From assembly GCF_900129795.1 (NCBI RefSeq), contig NZ_FQWW01000004.1, positions 1 through 64,000 on the forward strand: 64,000 nt of DNA. The letters are read 5' to 3'. Shown here one piece after another: positions 1 through 7,655 of the stretch. The notes below the pieces were generated by a model, which saw nothing but the letters and a program-made list of their open reading frames with translations, did no database searches and was not told where the DNA came from. The position numbers and the translations under genes are program-made. The DNA is from Flavobacterium sp. CF108. Lineage in GTDB: Bacteria; Bacteroidota; Bacteroidia; Flavobacteriales; Flavobacteriaceae. Positions within the stretch are counted from its first letter, which is position 1, and the number at the start of each line of letters is the position of its first letter.

Positions 1-20
1 CTTCCGTGTTTTGCGGGGTG

Positions 21-51
21 CAAATGTAAAAAGCATTTTCAAATCTCACAA
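21..51 (-). promoter_or_regulatory. Bacteroidetes-type promoter, proximal of a tandem pair, reading out of the left edge
   Basis: On the minus strand a TTG at 51-49 is followed after 20 nt by TACATTTG at 28-21, matching TTG-N17-23-TAnnTTTG. It is followed by GCACCCCGCAA. The same downstream word follows the upstream promoter at 142-171. The tandem arrangement and the GCACCC-GCAA start region are typical of flavobacterial rRNA operons, so an rRNA operon just left of the window is inferred, not seen. Confidence 0.7.
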
Positions 52-141
52 GCTTTTCTCAATCTTTTTTCTGAAAAAATTTTCAGTTTCGATTTCTTTT
101 CTTGTCAGTGTTTCAGTGAACGTCTTTCGTTGTTGCGGGTG

Positions 142-171
142 CAAAAGTACACAACAATTCCAGTTACGCAA
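142..171 (-). promoter_or_regulatory. Bacteroidetes-type promoter, distal of the tandem pair
   Basis: Minus strand TTG at 171-169, 19-nt spacer, TACTTTTG at 149-142, then GCACCCGCAA. The transcript would run through the second promoter at 21-51. The leader between the two contains ACGTTCACTGAAACACTGA, which resembles flavobacterial rRNA leaders from memory. The product lies outside the window. Confidence 0.7.
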
Positions 172-512
172 GCCTTTTTCTAAACTATTTTTAATCTTTT
201 TTGCAATTATTTCTTAACTCTCTGATAACACAAGTTTTACAATTCATTATTTTTTGAAACATTGTCAGGTTTTTCTGCACCGCATTGCTTTTTCCTTATT
301 TTAACCCCTTTTCCCTAACCCGTTTTTGAGGAGTTTTTATGTTTTGAACCTCTTTTGAATGGTTTTGCCGCAAAGGCACTAAGACGCAAAGACTGCTTTT
401 TCTGCCGTTTTATTAATCTCGCAGAGCCGAAAAGGCGCTGAGTTTTTATTTTTGGGAGGTTTTTATTCTGGAAATGCTCAAATCTTCCCAATTTTTTATT
501 CTGAAAACTTAT

Positions 513-594
513 GCCCTAGCCCCGATAGAAGCGGAAATCCTTTTATTTTGGGGTTCAAAATAAAAGATTGAAGCGGATAGCAGGAAATAGCTCC
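513..594 (+). ncRNA. Structured repeat element, copy 1 (possibly Flavo-1-like)
   Basis: An ~82-nt element whose second copy lies on the minus strand at 46351-46432. The copies share CTAGCCC-(C/T)GATAGAAGCGG at the 5' side and AGCGGATAGCAGGAAA at the 3' side. Between them is a hairpin, here CTTTTATTTTG-GGGTT-CAAAATAAAAG. Two stem pairs differ between copies in a compensatory way (TT/AA here, GG/CC in copy 2), which suggests selection on an RNA or single-strand structure. It may belong to the Rfam Flavo-1 family, but I could not test that. Confidence 0.5.
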
Positions 595-637
595 ATCAAA
601 ATAAACTTCAATTCTTCAAATACCAAACTTAAAAGGG

Positions 638-653
638 CTTCGACTTCGCTCAG
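638..653. repeat. CTTCGACTTCGCTCAG repeat word
   Basis: The same 16-bp word occurs at 46506-46521 and, inverted, at 46469-46484. All three lie close to a copy of the structured element (513-594 or 46351-46432). A single half-site is present here rather than an inverted pair. Confidence 0.6.
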
Positions 654-696
654 CCAGCCATATATACTATATATTATAGATATTGATGAACTCATA

Positions 697-720
697 AGAC
701 GCACTGCAGTGCGTCTCTAC
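697..720 (-). repeat. GTAG-headed palindrome (REP-like), copy 1
   Basis: Read on the minus strand it is GTAG followed by AGACGCACTG-CAGTGCGTCT, a perfect 20-bp palindrome. A second copy with the same GTAG head and CACTGCAGTG core but altered outer stem lies at 41371-41394. GTAG at the foot of a hairpin is the hallmark of REP elements mobilised by REP-associated tyrosine transposases; no such transposase is in the window. Confidence 0.6.
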
Positions 721-768
721 GGAAAATTGGGGCTTAATTATAATTATACATATATATGTATACAAAAC

Positions 769-800
769 AAACCCGACAGATTTTAGAAAACTGTCGGGTT
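769..800 (-). terminator. CCCGACAG-type intrinsic terminator of the permease gene
   Basis: Hairpin with arms AACCCGACAG and CTGTCGGGTT, 24 nt downstream of the stop at 824; on the minus strand it is followed by T-rich sequence. The same hairpin family recurs at 29746, 31086, 60747, 60990, 61237 and 61483. Confidence 0.75.
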
Positions 801-823
801 ATGAAATATCTTGTTTTATTAAA

Positions 824-2059
824 TCAATCGAAGCGAATTGCTTTTACAGGAGAGATTTTTGTTATTATATAGGAAGGAATTAATAATACTACGAAGCATA
901 CTGTTATGGTTAGTAAATTCAACAGAGCTATATAACCCCAATTTAAATATACGGGAGCTTGGTTAACATAGTAATTTTCGGGATTTAGATGAATGATTCC
1001 GAATTGCTGTTGAATTAACAGCAGTGTAATTCCAATTAAGTTGCCCCAAAACAATCCTCGAACGATTAGGTAGAATGCATTGTATAGAAATACTTTGCGG
1101 ACTGTCCAGTTATTTGCTCCTAATGCTTTTAGAATTCCAATCATTTGTGTGCGTTCTAAAATAAGAACGAGTAATGCGACTACCATATTAATTGTAGCAA
1201 CCAGAATCATTATGGCAAGGATTACAATTATATTGAAATCGAAAAGCTGAAGCCAGTCAAAAATATAGCTATACTTTTCGGTAATTGTTTTTGTATCGAG
1301 ATTTGAAGAGATTTGTTCGTAAATCTGGTTTCCTGTTTCTTTAATAGTTGTAAAGTCTTTTACAAAAACTTCAAAAGCTCCAACTTGATCCGGACTCCAT
1401 TTGTTGATTCGTTGAATATGACGAATATCTCCTATTATATATGTAGCATCGAAATCCTGAAATCCTGAGCTAAAAATTCCTGCGATTTTAAATCGGCGGC
1501 TGTTTGGCAGTTTTCCTTGCTCTTCTTTTATAAAGAAGGTATTGAAACTGTCACCTAATTTTAAATTCAACCGATCTGCAAGAAATCTTGAAATAATAAC
1601 TTCTTCGTTTAGTGTTTTTGAAAAATCAGGCAGTTTACCTTCTACTAAGTACTCTTTTATATTGTTCCAATTATAATCTGCTCCTACTCCTTTAAAAACA
1701 ATTCCTTCAAAGGCATTTTCTGTTCTAATAATTCCGGCTTTGCTTGCGACTGCCTGAATATGGCTCACTTCTGGAACTGATTTGAAATTTGGATAAAAAT
1801 CTTGTTTTTTTGAAATTGGGATTAAGGTTATCTCTGAATTATTATTGTCATAATTCGAAATAATGATCTGACCGTTGAAGGCAGAAACTTTTTCGCGTAT
1901 TTTTTGCTGTAATCCAATTCCGGTTGCTACAGAAACCATCATCATAATTATACCTATTGCAATTGCTGAAATGGCAATTTTAATAATTGGTGCCGATATA
2001 CTGCTTTTGTAATCCTTGGCAGTGATGAGTCTTTTTGCTATAAAGTATTCTAGATTCAA
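824..2059 (-). CDS. FtsX/LolC-type ABC transporter permease
   Basis: 411 residues. One N-terminal membrane helix (about residues 25-48) is followed by a ~220-residue periplasmic MacB-like domain. Three C-terminal helices make up the FtsX domain, with the conserved ERTQMIGILKALGA segment that precedes the second helix. This is the architecture and length of LolC/LolE permeases, which with LolD move lipoproteins from the inner membrane; flavobacterial homologues are usually called simply ABC transporter permease. No ATPase or partner permease is adjacent, so it presumably works with subunits encoded elsewhere. The gene is single, with its own terminator at 769-800. The assignment to the family is firm; the lipoprotein substrate is inferred. 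Confidence 0.88.
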   Translation of the reverse strand: MNLEYFIAKRLITAKDYKSSISAPIIKIAISAIAIGIIMMMVSVATGIGLQQKIREKVSAFNGQIIISNYDNNNSEITLIPISKKQDFYPNFKSVPEVSHIQAVASKAGIIRTENAFEGIVFKGVGADYNWNNIKEYLVEGKLPDFSKTLNEEVIISRFLADRLNLKLGDSFNTFFIKEEQGKLPNSRRFKIAGIFSSGFQDFDATYIIGDIRHIQRINKWSPDQVGAFEVFVKDFTTIKETGNQIYEQISSNLDTKTITEKYSYIFDWLQLFDFNIIVILAIMILVATINMVVALLVLILERTQMIGILKALGANNWTVRKVFLYNAFYLIVRGLFWGNLIGITLLLIQQQFGIIHLNPENYYVNQAPVYLNWGYIALLNLLTITVCFVVLLIPSYIITKISPVKAIRFD

Positions 2060-2165
2060 TTTAGGGTTCTGTTATGATTTATATTTCTTTTTCGATCAGG
2101 TTATTCAAAAATACATTTAAAAAAGCGAAATGTATAATCTTAAAGTAACAATGCTCTTTAAACGC

Positions 2166-2660
2166 TTAAAGTGGTAATTTCTTTTTCATTTCTTCTACTA
2201 TATTATAAGCCGCTGGACAAATTGCAACATTTTTCAAAGTCAGATCTGCAATTTGATGAAACTTTTTACGATCTGTATGCGGAAACTCCCTGCAGGCTTT
2301 TGGTCTTACATCATAAATCATACAATAATTTTCACTGTCCAGGAATGTACAAGGAACGCTTTTTAAAACATAATCTTTATCTTCATCAATACGTAGATAC
2401 TGATCAATAAACTGCTGTGGTTTTTGTCTGAAAGATTTTGATATTCTTTCAATATCTGCCAAAGTAAATAAAGGCCCAGTTGTTTTACAGCAATTGGCGC
2501 ATTGTAAACAATCCGTTTTTTTAAATTCGGCATCATGCAAGTCCTGCATAACGTAATCTAAATTCTTTGGCTGTTTCTTTTTCAGCTTATCAAAATACTT
2601 TTTGTTTTCGATATGCTTATCTTTGGCTAACTTATTTAAGTTATTTAAAATCTGTTTCAA
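2166..2660 (-). CDS. YkgJ-family cysteine cluster protein
   Basis: 164 residues, cytoplasmic. It has CLQCANCC in the middle of the protein, then CTFLDSENYC, and RPKACREFP further on. Eight cysteines in this spacing define the CxxCxxCC (YkgJ-like) family, thought to bind iron-sulphur or zinc but with no settled function. The N-terminal ~40 residues are lysine-rich and helical. It stands alone on the minus strand, divergent from the methyltransferase gene at 2735. A TAATTTTG -7-like element lies at 2691-2684 upstream of the ATG, without a clear -33 partner. A second cysteine-cluster protein of a different family (DUF3109) is at 54098. Confidence 0.82.
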   Translation of the reverse strand: MKQILNNLNKLAKDKHIENKKYFDKLKKKQPKNLDYVMQDLHDAEFKKTDCLQCANCCKTTGPLFTLADIERISKSFRQKPQQFIDQYLRIDEDKDYVLKSVPCTFLDSENYCMIYDVRPKACREFPHTDRKKFHQIADLTLKNVAICPAAYNIVEEMKKKLPL

Positions 2661-2734
2661 GTTTAATATTTAAAGTTGAGCTGCAAAATTAAACAACTTT
2701 AAACTTGAAACCTTAAACTTTGAACTAAATTACA

Positions 2735-3442
2735 ATGAAAGATCTTTTTGGGAAAGCGATGTATGATTTCCAAACTAATAATTCGCCCGAAGATATTATT
2801 ACCGAAACTTCGATTTCTGAAGAAGATGAAATGAGCGTTGAATATTTATTTCGCTCTTATGATGAAATGCCAAAAATTGAGCAAAAGGCTTTACAAATTA
2901 CAACAGGAAAAACTTTAGATGTGGGATGCGGTGCCGGAAGCCACAGTTTGTCTTTACAAAACGATCGCAATTTAGATGTTATTTCTATCGACATTTCTGA
3001 AAAAGCAATTGAAACTTGCAAGCTTCGCGGATTAAAAAATGCCAAAGTTGAAAATGTATTGGATTATGAAGGAGAAAAATTTGATACAATTATTTTACTG
3101 ATGAATGGAACAGGTATTTTTGGGAAATTAGCAAATTGCAATTCCTATTTATCAAAATTAAAGTCACTCTTGAATCCTGGCGGACAAATTTTAATTGACA
3201 GTTCTGATATTATTTATATGTTTGATGAAGATGAAGATGGCGGAAAATGGATTCCGTCTGAAACAGAGTATTACGGAGAGCTTACTTTTACAATATCGTA
3301 TAAAGGAGAAAAAGAAGAAACTTTTGATTGGTTGTATCTCGATTATAATACACTGCAGAATGCCGCAATTGCAAACGGATTAACATGTGAATTAGTTATG
3401 GAAGGTGATCATTATAATTATCTAGCCAGACTTTCAATATAA
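2735..3442 (+). CDS. Class I SAM-dependent methyltransferase
   Basis: 235 residues. The Rossmann motif I is LDVGCGAGSHSL near residue 70, followed by an acidic residue at the end of strand 2 (ISIDIS) and a motif III-like segment LLNPGGQILIDSSD. This places it in the class I methyltransferase superfamily (Methyltransf_11/25 type). Substrate cannot be told from sequence. It is followed after 12 nt by the DinB-like gene at 3455, so the two are probably co-transcribed and share the bidirectional terminator at 4041-4076. Confidence 0.85.
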   Translation: MKDLFGKAMYDFQTNNSPEDIITETSISEEDEMSVEYLFRSYDEMPKIEQKALQITTGKTLDVGCGAGSHSLSLQNDRNLDVISIDISEKAIETCKLRGLKNAKVENVLDYEGEKFDTIILLMNGTGIFGKLANCNSYLSKLKSLLNPGGQILIDSSDIIYMFDEDEDGGKWIPSETEYYGELTFTISYKGEKEETFDWLYLDYNTLQNAAIANGLTCELVMEGDHYNYLARLSI

Positions 3443-3454
3443 ATATCTTTTATC

Positions 3455-4000
3455 ATGGAAAATTTAGATTTAGAAAAATTAAAATACCCTATAGGAAAAT
3501 TTGAAGTTCCTAAAGAATTCACATCTAAATATATTTTAGATAAGATTGAAGAAATTTCGACTTTTCCTGAAAGGTTAAAAAAGGAAGCTACTCCTCTTAA
3601 TGATGAACAATTAGACACTCCGTATCGACCTGAAGGCTGGACTGTTCGACAAGTAATTCATCATTGCGCCGAAAGCCACATGAATTGTTACATTAGATTA
3701 AAGTGGGCTTTAACTGAAAACAATCCGATTATAAAGCCTTATGACGAAAAATTGTGGTCTGAACTGTCGGATAATTTAACGATGCCAATAGCTCCTACAC
3801 TAAATTTATTAGATGGATTGCATTTTAGATTATCTTATATAATGAGAAATTTATCTGAAGTTGATTTAGAAAGGTCATTTATTCATCCTGAAAATAATTC
3901 TGAATATCGAATTCAACAAATTATTGGGATGTATGCCTGGCACGGAAATCATCATCTTGCTCAGATTGTCAATTTAAAAAATCAGAAAAACTGGAAATAA
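3455..4000 (+). CDS. YfiT-like DinB-family metal-dependent protein (putative bacillithiol transferase)
   Basis: 181 residues with the DinB four-helix fold. Metal-binding histidines are visible in GWTVRQVIHHCAESH (about residues 60-75) and in WHGNHHLAQI near the C-terminus (about 160-168). The opening 'YPIGKFEVP' is characteristic of the YfiT subgroup, annotated as putative metal-dependent hydrolase or bacillithiol transferase (BstA-like). Many flavobacteria are thought to make bacillithiol, which would fit, but no bacillithiol synthesis gene is nearby. It follows the methyltransferase by 12 nt. Confidence 0.8.
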   Translation: MENLDLEKLKYPIGKFEVPKEFTSKYILDKIEEISTFPERLKKEATPLNDEQLDTPYRPEGWTVRQVIHHCAESHMNCYIRLKWALTENNPIIKPYDEKLWSELSDNLTMPIAPTLNLLDGLHFRLSYIMRNLSEVDLERSFIHPENNSEYRIQQIIGMYAWHGNHHLAQIVNLKNQKNWK

Positions 4001-4040
4001 TAAAATGTTTCTTTTTTACACAGTGTGTATTTATTACATA

Positions 4041-4076
4041 AAAAAAACCTCTTCTAAGTTAGAAGAGGTTTTTTTA
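4041..4076. terminator. Bidirectional terminator between the DinB gene and queE
   Basis: Hairpin AACCTCTTCTAA-GT-TTAGAAGAGGTT flanked by a run of A on the left and T on the right, between convergent genes ending at 4000 and 4081. It can serve both strands. Confidence 0.85.
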
Positions 4077-4080
4077 TGAT

Positions 4081-4713
4081 TTAAGGTATATTTAAATACT
4101 TATGAGTTTGAAGTGAAACTCTCCATTTCGGATTATTCATTACATAATCAACAATCAGCGGTGTCATTTCTTCTTTTTTGCTCCATTCTGGCTGAAGAAA
4201 TAAAATGGCATTATCATTAACCAATTCTGCTTGTTCTTCTGCAAAGATAAAATCGTGCTTATTATAAATAATTACTTTTAATTCATGTGCGTTAGCATAA
4301 ACATCGGGCGTTGGAAGTTTGTTTTTCTTTGGTGAAAGACAAATCCAGTCCCAAGTTCCAGATAACGGATAGGCTCCAGAAGTTTCGATATGAACTTTTA
4401 AGTTTTTATCTTTTAATTGCTGTGTCAACAAAGTCATATCCCATGTAAGCGGCTCTCCGCCGGTAACTACAACTGTATTTGCATAACTTGAAGCATTATT
4501 TACAATTACATCGATATTTGTTGGCGGATGCAATTCTGCATTCCAGCTCTCTTTCACATCACACCAGTGACACCCAACATCACAGCCTCCAATTCTAATG
4601 AAGTAAGCAGCGGTTCCGGTATGAAAACCTTCGCCCTGAATGGTATAAAATTCTTCCATCAAAGGCAGCATCGCTCCTTTGTTTACTTCTAATTGTATTT
4701 CTTTTGGTAACAT
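4081..4713 (-). CDS. queE: 7-carboxy-7-deazaguanine synthase (radical SAM)
   Basis: 210 residues. QueE converts 6-carboxytetrahydropterin to 7-carboxy-7-deazaguanine in queuosine (preQ0/preQ1) synthesis. The N-terminus has EEFYTIQGEGFHTG, the QueE signature. It is followed by the modified radical SAM cluster C44-DVG-C48-HW-C51 (CxxxCxxC), the S-adenosylmethionine-binding VVVTGGEP, and a SPKKN segment. Length is normal. Other QueC/D/F genes are not adjacent; queA is at 29799. A promoter (4731-4758) lies just upstream, and the short 5' UTR leaves no room for a preQ1 riboswitch. Confidence 0.93.
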   Translation of the reverse strand: MLPKEIQLEVNKGAMLPLMEEFYTIQGEGFHTGTAAYFIRIGGCDVGCHWCDVKESWNAELHPPTNIDVIVNNASSYANTVVVTGGEPLTWDMTLLTQQLKDKNLKVHIETSGAYPLSGTWDWICLSPKKNKLPTPDVYANAHELKVIIYNKHDFIFAEEQAELVNDNAILFLQPEWSKKEEMTPLIVDYVMNNPKWRVSLQTHKYLNIP

Positions 4714-4730
4714 TATTTTAATTTAATGTG

Positions 4731-4758
4731 CAAAGATAGTCAATTAATTATGGAACAA
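4731..4758 (-). promoter_or_regulatory. queE promoter
   Basis: Minus strand TTG at 4758-4756, 17-nt spacer, TATCTTTG at 4738-4731. The 16-bp block at 4728-4743 is identical to the block at 54695-54710 in front of the DUF3109 gene. Confidence 0.7.
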
Positions 4759-4760
4759 AA

Positions 4761-4793
4761 AAACCGATAGTTCAAAGCGAACTATCGGTTTTA
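4761..4793 (-). terminator. Terminator of the exb-tonB-TPR operon
   Basis: Hairpin AAACCGATAGTTC-AAAGC-GAACTATCGGTTT, 22 nt beyond the stop of the TPR gene; on the minus strand it runs into a T tract. Its far side abuts the -33 element of the queE promoter. Confidence 0.85.
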
Positions 4794-4814
4794 ATAAATT
4801 AGTTTAAAACTATA

Positions 4815-6482
4815 TTATTTTAAAGCTTTTACAGATTGTGAAGCGTATGTATTTGCTGGATCTAAAACTAAAGTTTTATTGAAATATTCAATTGCTTTAG
4901 CTTTATCAGTATTTGCATAACTTGCTCCAATACTGTTGTAAGCTTCTACAATTTTTTTAACTGTAGCTGGTTTTGCTAATTCTTCAGCGCCTTTTGCTGT
5001 TGTTTTAGCAACATACTCCTCGTAGTTTTTGATAATTAAATCATCTTTCTCTAACAAGTTGTTGATTCTTCCTTTGTATAAGTAAGCCTCATCATAAGTT
5101 GGAGAAGCAATTAAAATTCTATCAAAAGCAGCATCTGCTTTAGCTAACTGAGCAGCATCTGCAGCTCCGCCAGTTTTATTAGCATTTGCATAATAAACAG
5201 AAATACCGTAGTAAACGTTGTCATCTAAGTAATTTTTAGAATCTTTGTTGTTTGCACCGAATTCAAAGATAGAAGCCGCTTGAGCAAATTGTTTTTTACC
5301 AAATAAAGCTTTTCCTAAATCATTAAGTTCTTCAACTACTAACGGCTCTAATTCGATTGCTTTTTTGATATCTGCAAGACCAGCGTCAAATGAAGCCTGA
5401 TCTACAGCACCTTCAGCATTTGTTCCTTTTTTAATTTTAGATAACCCTAAATATAAATAATCTCTACCAATTACTTTATTTGTTGGAGTTTTGATATAAT
5501 CTTCGATAGATTTGATAGCCACATCAACATTTCCGTTTTCGTAAGCAGCATAACCTAAATATCTAAAGATTCTAGGGTTTACTTTATCCTCTGCAATCAT
5601 TTTGTTTGCTACAGTTTCTAAACTCTTGTAATCTTTTACCAAGATTAAGAAATCTGCGTGACGCATTTTAGAATCTAAAGAGTAATCTGTTAAGCTTAGG
5701 TATTTTTCGTAGTTTGTAATTGCGTTTTGCAAATTAACTTTAGCCGTAGAAGGTTTGTTTCTTCCCCATTTGTAATATGTTTCAGCTAATTCTCTGTAAA
5801 CAGGACCATAATTTGGATTTATAGCAATAACTTCATTGAAAGATTTAATAGCTTCATCATAAGATTTTGCTCCTTTCAACAAAACACCTAATTGCATTTT
5901 TGCTCTTAAAAGAGTTGGATCTGCTGTAAAAGCATCACGGTAAGCTTTGTAAGCATCGTTTTGATTGTTAGCTCCATAATATGCATCTCCAATTGTTAAA
6001 AGTGCATTTGCATTTTGCGGCTCAATTAATAAAGCTTTTTTCAAACTTGCAACTGCATTTGTGTAATCAGGGTTTACAGAGTTCATGTAAGCTTTACCGA
6101 TATAAACGAATTCCTCAATATCTTTACGTTTAATATCTTTTGTAGCTAAAGCAAAGTTAGCTTGTGCGCTAGCAACATTTTTATTATCAAGATCGATTTG
6201 ACCTAAACCAATATAGTTTAAGTTTTTCTTATCTGATGCTTCAATTCCGTTTAAGTAATAGATTTTAGCAGAATCAACAACACTTTGGTTTAAGTAAATA
6301 TTACCTAAAACAAAATTAGCTTCTCCATCTGAAGGCTTAGCTTTGATGATTGATTTAAGTAATGATTTTGCTTTTTGAAACTGTTCAGCATCGATTGCCT
6401 TTTTTGCTTCTTTAATATCTTGCGCGTTTGCAACAGAAGCTGTAGCAATCATAGCAAGACTAAAAATTTTAAATTTATTCAT
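4815..6482 (-). CDS. Secreted tetratricopeptide-repeat protein
   Basis: 555 residues. The N-terminus is a signal peptide ending near AsVANA-Q (residues 1-20). The rest is made of TPR-like helix pairs, clearest around residues 25-240 (for example NYGPVYRELAETYYKWGR and the final AKAIEYFNKTLVLDPAN), so it is probably a periplasmic scaffold. It is the last gene of the exbB-exbD-exbD-tonB cluster and starts 16 nt after the PstS-like lipoprotein, which suggests a shared role in outer-membrane energisation. No enzymatic motif is visible. The name is by architecture only. Confidence 0.85.
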   Translation of the reverse strand: MNKFKIFSLAMIATASVANAQDIKEAKKAIDAEQFQKAKSLLKSIIKAKPSDGEANFVLGNIYLNQSVVDSAKIYYLNGIEASDKKNLNYIGLGQIDLDNKNVASAQANFALATKDIKRKDIEEFVYIGKAYMNSVNPDYTNAVASLKKALLIEPQNANALLTIGDAYYGANNQNDAYKAYRDAFTADPTLLRAKMQLGVLLKGAKSYDEAIKSFNEVIAINPNYGPVYRELAETYYKWGRNKPSTAKVNLQNAITNYEKYLSLTDYSLDSKMRHADFLILVKDYKSLETVANKMIAEDKVNPRIFRYLGYAAYENGNVDVAIKSIEDYIKTPTNKVIGRDYLYLGLSKIKKGTNAEGAVDQASFDAGLADIKKAIELEPLVVEELNDLGKALFGKKQFAQAASIFEFGANNKDSKNYLDDNVYYGISVYYANANKTGGAADAAQLAKADAAFDRILIASPTYDEAYLYKGRINNLLEKDDLIIKNYEEYVAKTTAKGAEELAKPATVKKIVEAYNSIGASYANTDKAKAIEYFNKTLVLDPANTYASQSVKALK

Positions 6483-6498
6483 CTTTGTTGTAATTAAT

Positions 6499-7422
6499 TT
6501 ATTCTTTATCGTTTATAATTTGACTTCTAATATTAAATTTCCTACCTGGAGTCTTAACAGGCATTAAACCAGATTTCAAAACTATTCTTTGTCCAATCTC
6601 ACCAGCCATGAAAGAGGCAAGTCCCATTCCTAGTCCAGAATAACCCTGACAGTTTATAATAAACAAATCACGTGCCAAAGGATATTTGTTTAATGCTATG
6701 TTAGTTTGACTAGGGCTATAATAATTGTTATCATTTAAGCCTTTAACGCTTAAAACATCAATTTTTTTGATTGTTTCAATCATGTCTGGAGATGGCTGTG
6801 ACAACCAATTCACTCCAACAACACCAATCATTTCATCATTTTCTGAAACAAATTTAATAACTTCATCATTTGTTTTGAAAGAAAAAACACCCGTTGAAGG
6901 AAAATCTTTTACTTTCGCCAGCTCTTTCATATAACGTACAGTACTTGAATTTGGGTTGTCAAAAACAATTCCTTTTATCTTAGAATCAGTTTTACCCTGT
7001 AAAAAATCAATTACAGTTTTCAACGCAATTAATGTATCATTATTGTTCTTTTTTGCAATTAAGGCAATTCCATCAATTGCAAAGGGGGTAATTCGAGGTT
7101 TAATTTTACTTTTTTCGAATCTTCCCAATTCTTCTTTACTCAGTTTTCTAGCTGTTACAACAACCTTAGCTTTTTTATTTAACAGGTCGTTAATAAGCTC
7201 CACTTCTGACTTTGGATTAACCGTAATCTTAGCATCATAATATGTACCTTCAAAAACAGCAACCTGATCATCGACAATCTGCTTTATAGTTTCATCAACA
7301 GTAACATCAACTGATCCTTTTAAAATTGTTTCGTTTTCAGATTCATTTTTGCTTTTTTGGTTGCACATAACAAACAAAAAGACAAAAAGAACCAAACCAA
7401 CAACTTTACTATATTTTAACAT
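6499..7422 (-). CDS. PstS-like substrate-binding lipoprotein
   Basis: 307 residues. The lipobox is LFVMC with the lipidated cysteine at residue 20. The body resembles the phosphate-binding PstS/PBP-like domain: a segment with FAIDGIALIAKK and the closing YPLARDLFIINCQG are typical. No PstABC transporter genes are adjacent. Instead it sits between a small membrane protein (2 nt away) and the TPR protein in a TonB-ExbBD cluster, so it is more likely an envelope component than part of an import ABC system. Ligand unknown. Confidence 0.78.
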   Translation of the reverse strand: MLKYSKVVGLVLFVFLFVMCNQKSKNESENETILKGSVDVTVDETIKQIVDDQVAVFEGTYYDAKITVNPKSEVELINDLLNKKAKVVVTARKLSKEELGRFEKSKIKPRITPFAIDGIALIAKKNNNDTLIALKTVIDFLQGKTDSKIKGIVFDNPNSSTVRYMKELAKVKDFPSTGVFSFKTNDEVIKFVSENDEMIGVVGVNWLSQPSPDMIETIKKIDVLSVKGLNDNNYYSPSQTNIALNKYPLARDLFIINCQGYSGLGMGLASFMAGEIGQRIVLKSGLMPVKTPGRKFNIRSQIINDKE

Positions 7423-7424
7423 AA

Positions 7425-7655
7425 TTACTCTGTATTAGAATTTATCAATCGCAGAAAACGTATTGCTGAATAGACAATAAGTAATCCACCAAAAGCATAT
7501 CTGTATTTAGGTTCCATATTTAAAGGAAGTTTTTCCCAAAACATTATCATTAAACCCAGCACAAGATATATTAAAAAAAACAGTATTCCTAAAACAAGAA
7601 GAAATCGCTCTTTGAGCGATTTCTTCTGAATATTATTAAGCATATCTTTTAACAT
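7425..7655 (-). CDS. Small two-helix membrane protein in the tonB cluster
   Basis: 76 residues with a basic N-terminus and two hydrophobic segments (about residues 17-40 and 52-68). Its ATG overlaps the tonB stop codon as TAATG and it ends 2 nt before the PstS-like gene, so it is translationally coupled to both. No family is recognised. Its fixed position between TonB and the lipoprotein suggests a membrane component of the same apparatus, which is inference. Confidence 0.75.
   Translation of the reverse strand: MLKDMLNNIQKKSLKERFLLVLGILFFLIYLVLGLMIMFWEKLPLNMEPKYRYAFGGLLIVYSAIRFLRLINSNTE

Larger units (their letters stand above)
172..823. other. Gene-free stretch rich in repeats
   Basis: No convincing coding region. 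It holds a partial CGCAAAG-type repeat arm (367-396), a structured element (513-594), a copy of the CTTCGACTTCGCTCAG word (638-653), a GTAG-headed palindrome (697-720) and the terminator of the permease gene (769-800). Nothing recognisable was seen between 172 and 360 or between 721 and 768, apart from AT-rich sequence. Confidence 0.6.

Noticed and set aside
11..217. 68-codon open frame at the left edge, plus strand
   Set aside because: It lies over two good minus-strand promoters and its product is low-complexity Phe/Ser-rich; better explained as promoter DNA.
568..786. 72-codon open frame, plus strand
   Set aside because: It covers the structured element, a GTAG palindrome and a terminator hairpin; no start signal and no recognisable product.
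4714..4766. preQ1 riboswitch before queE
   Set aside because: The promoter lies within 45 nt of the ATG, leaving too short a leader, and no pseudoknot-like sequence is seen.
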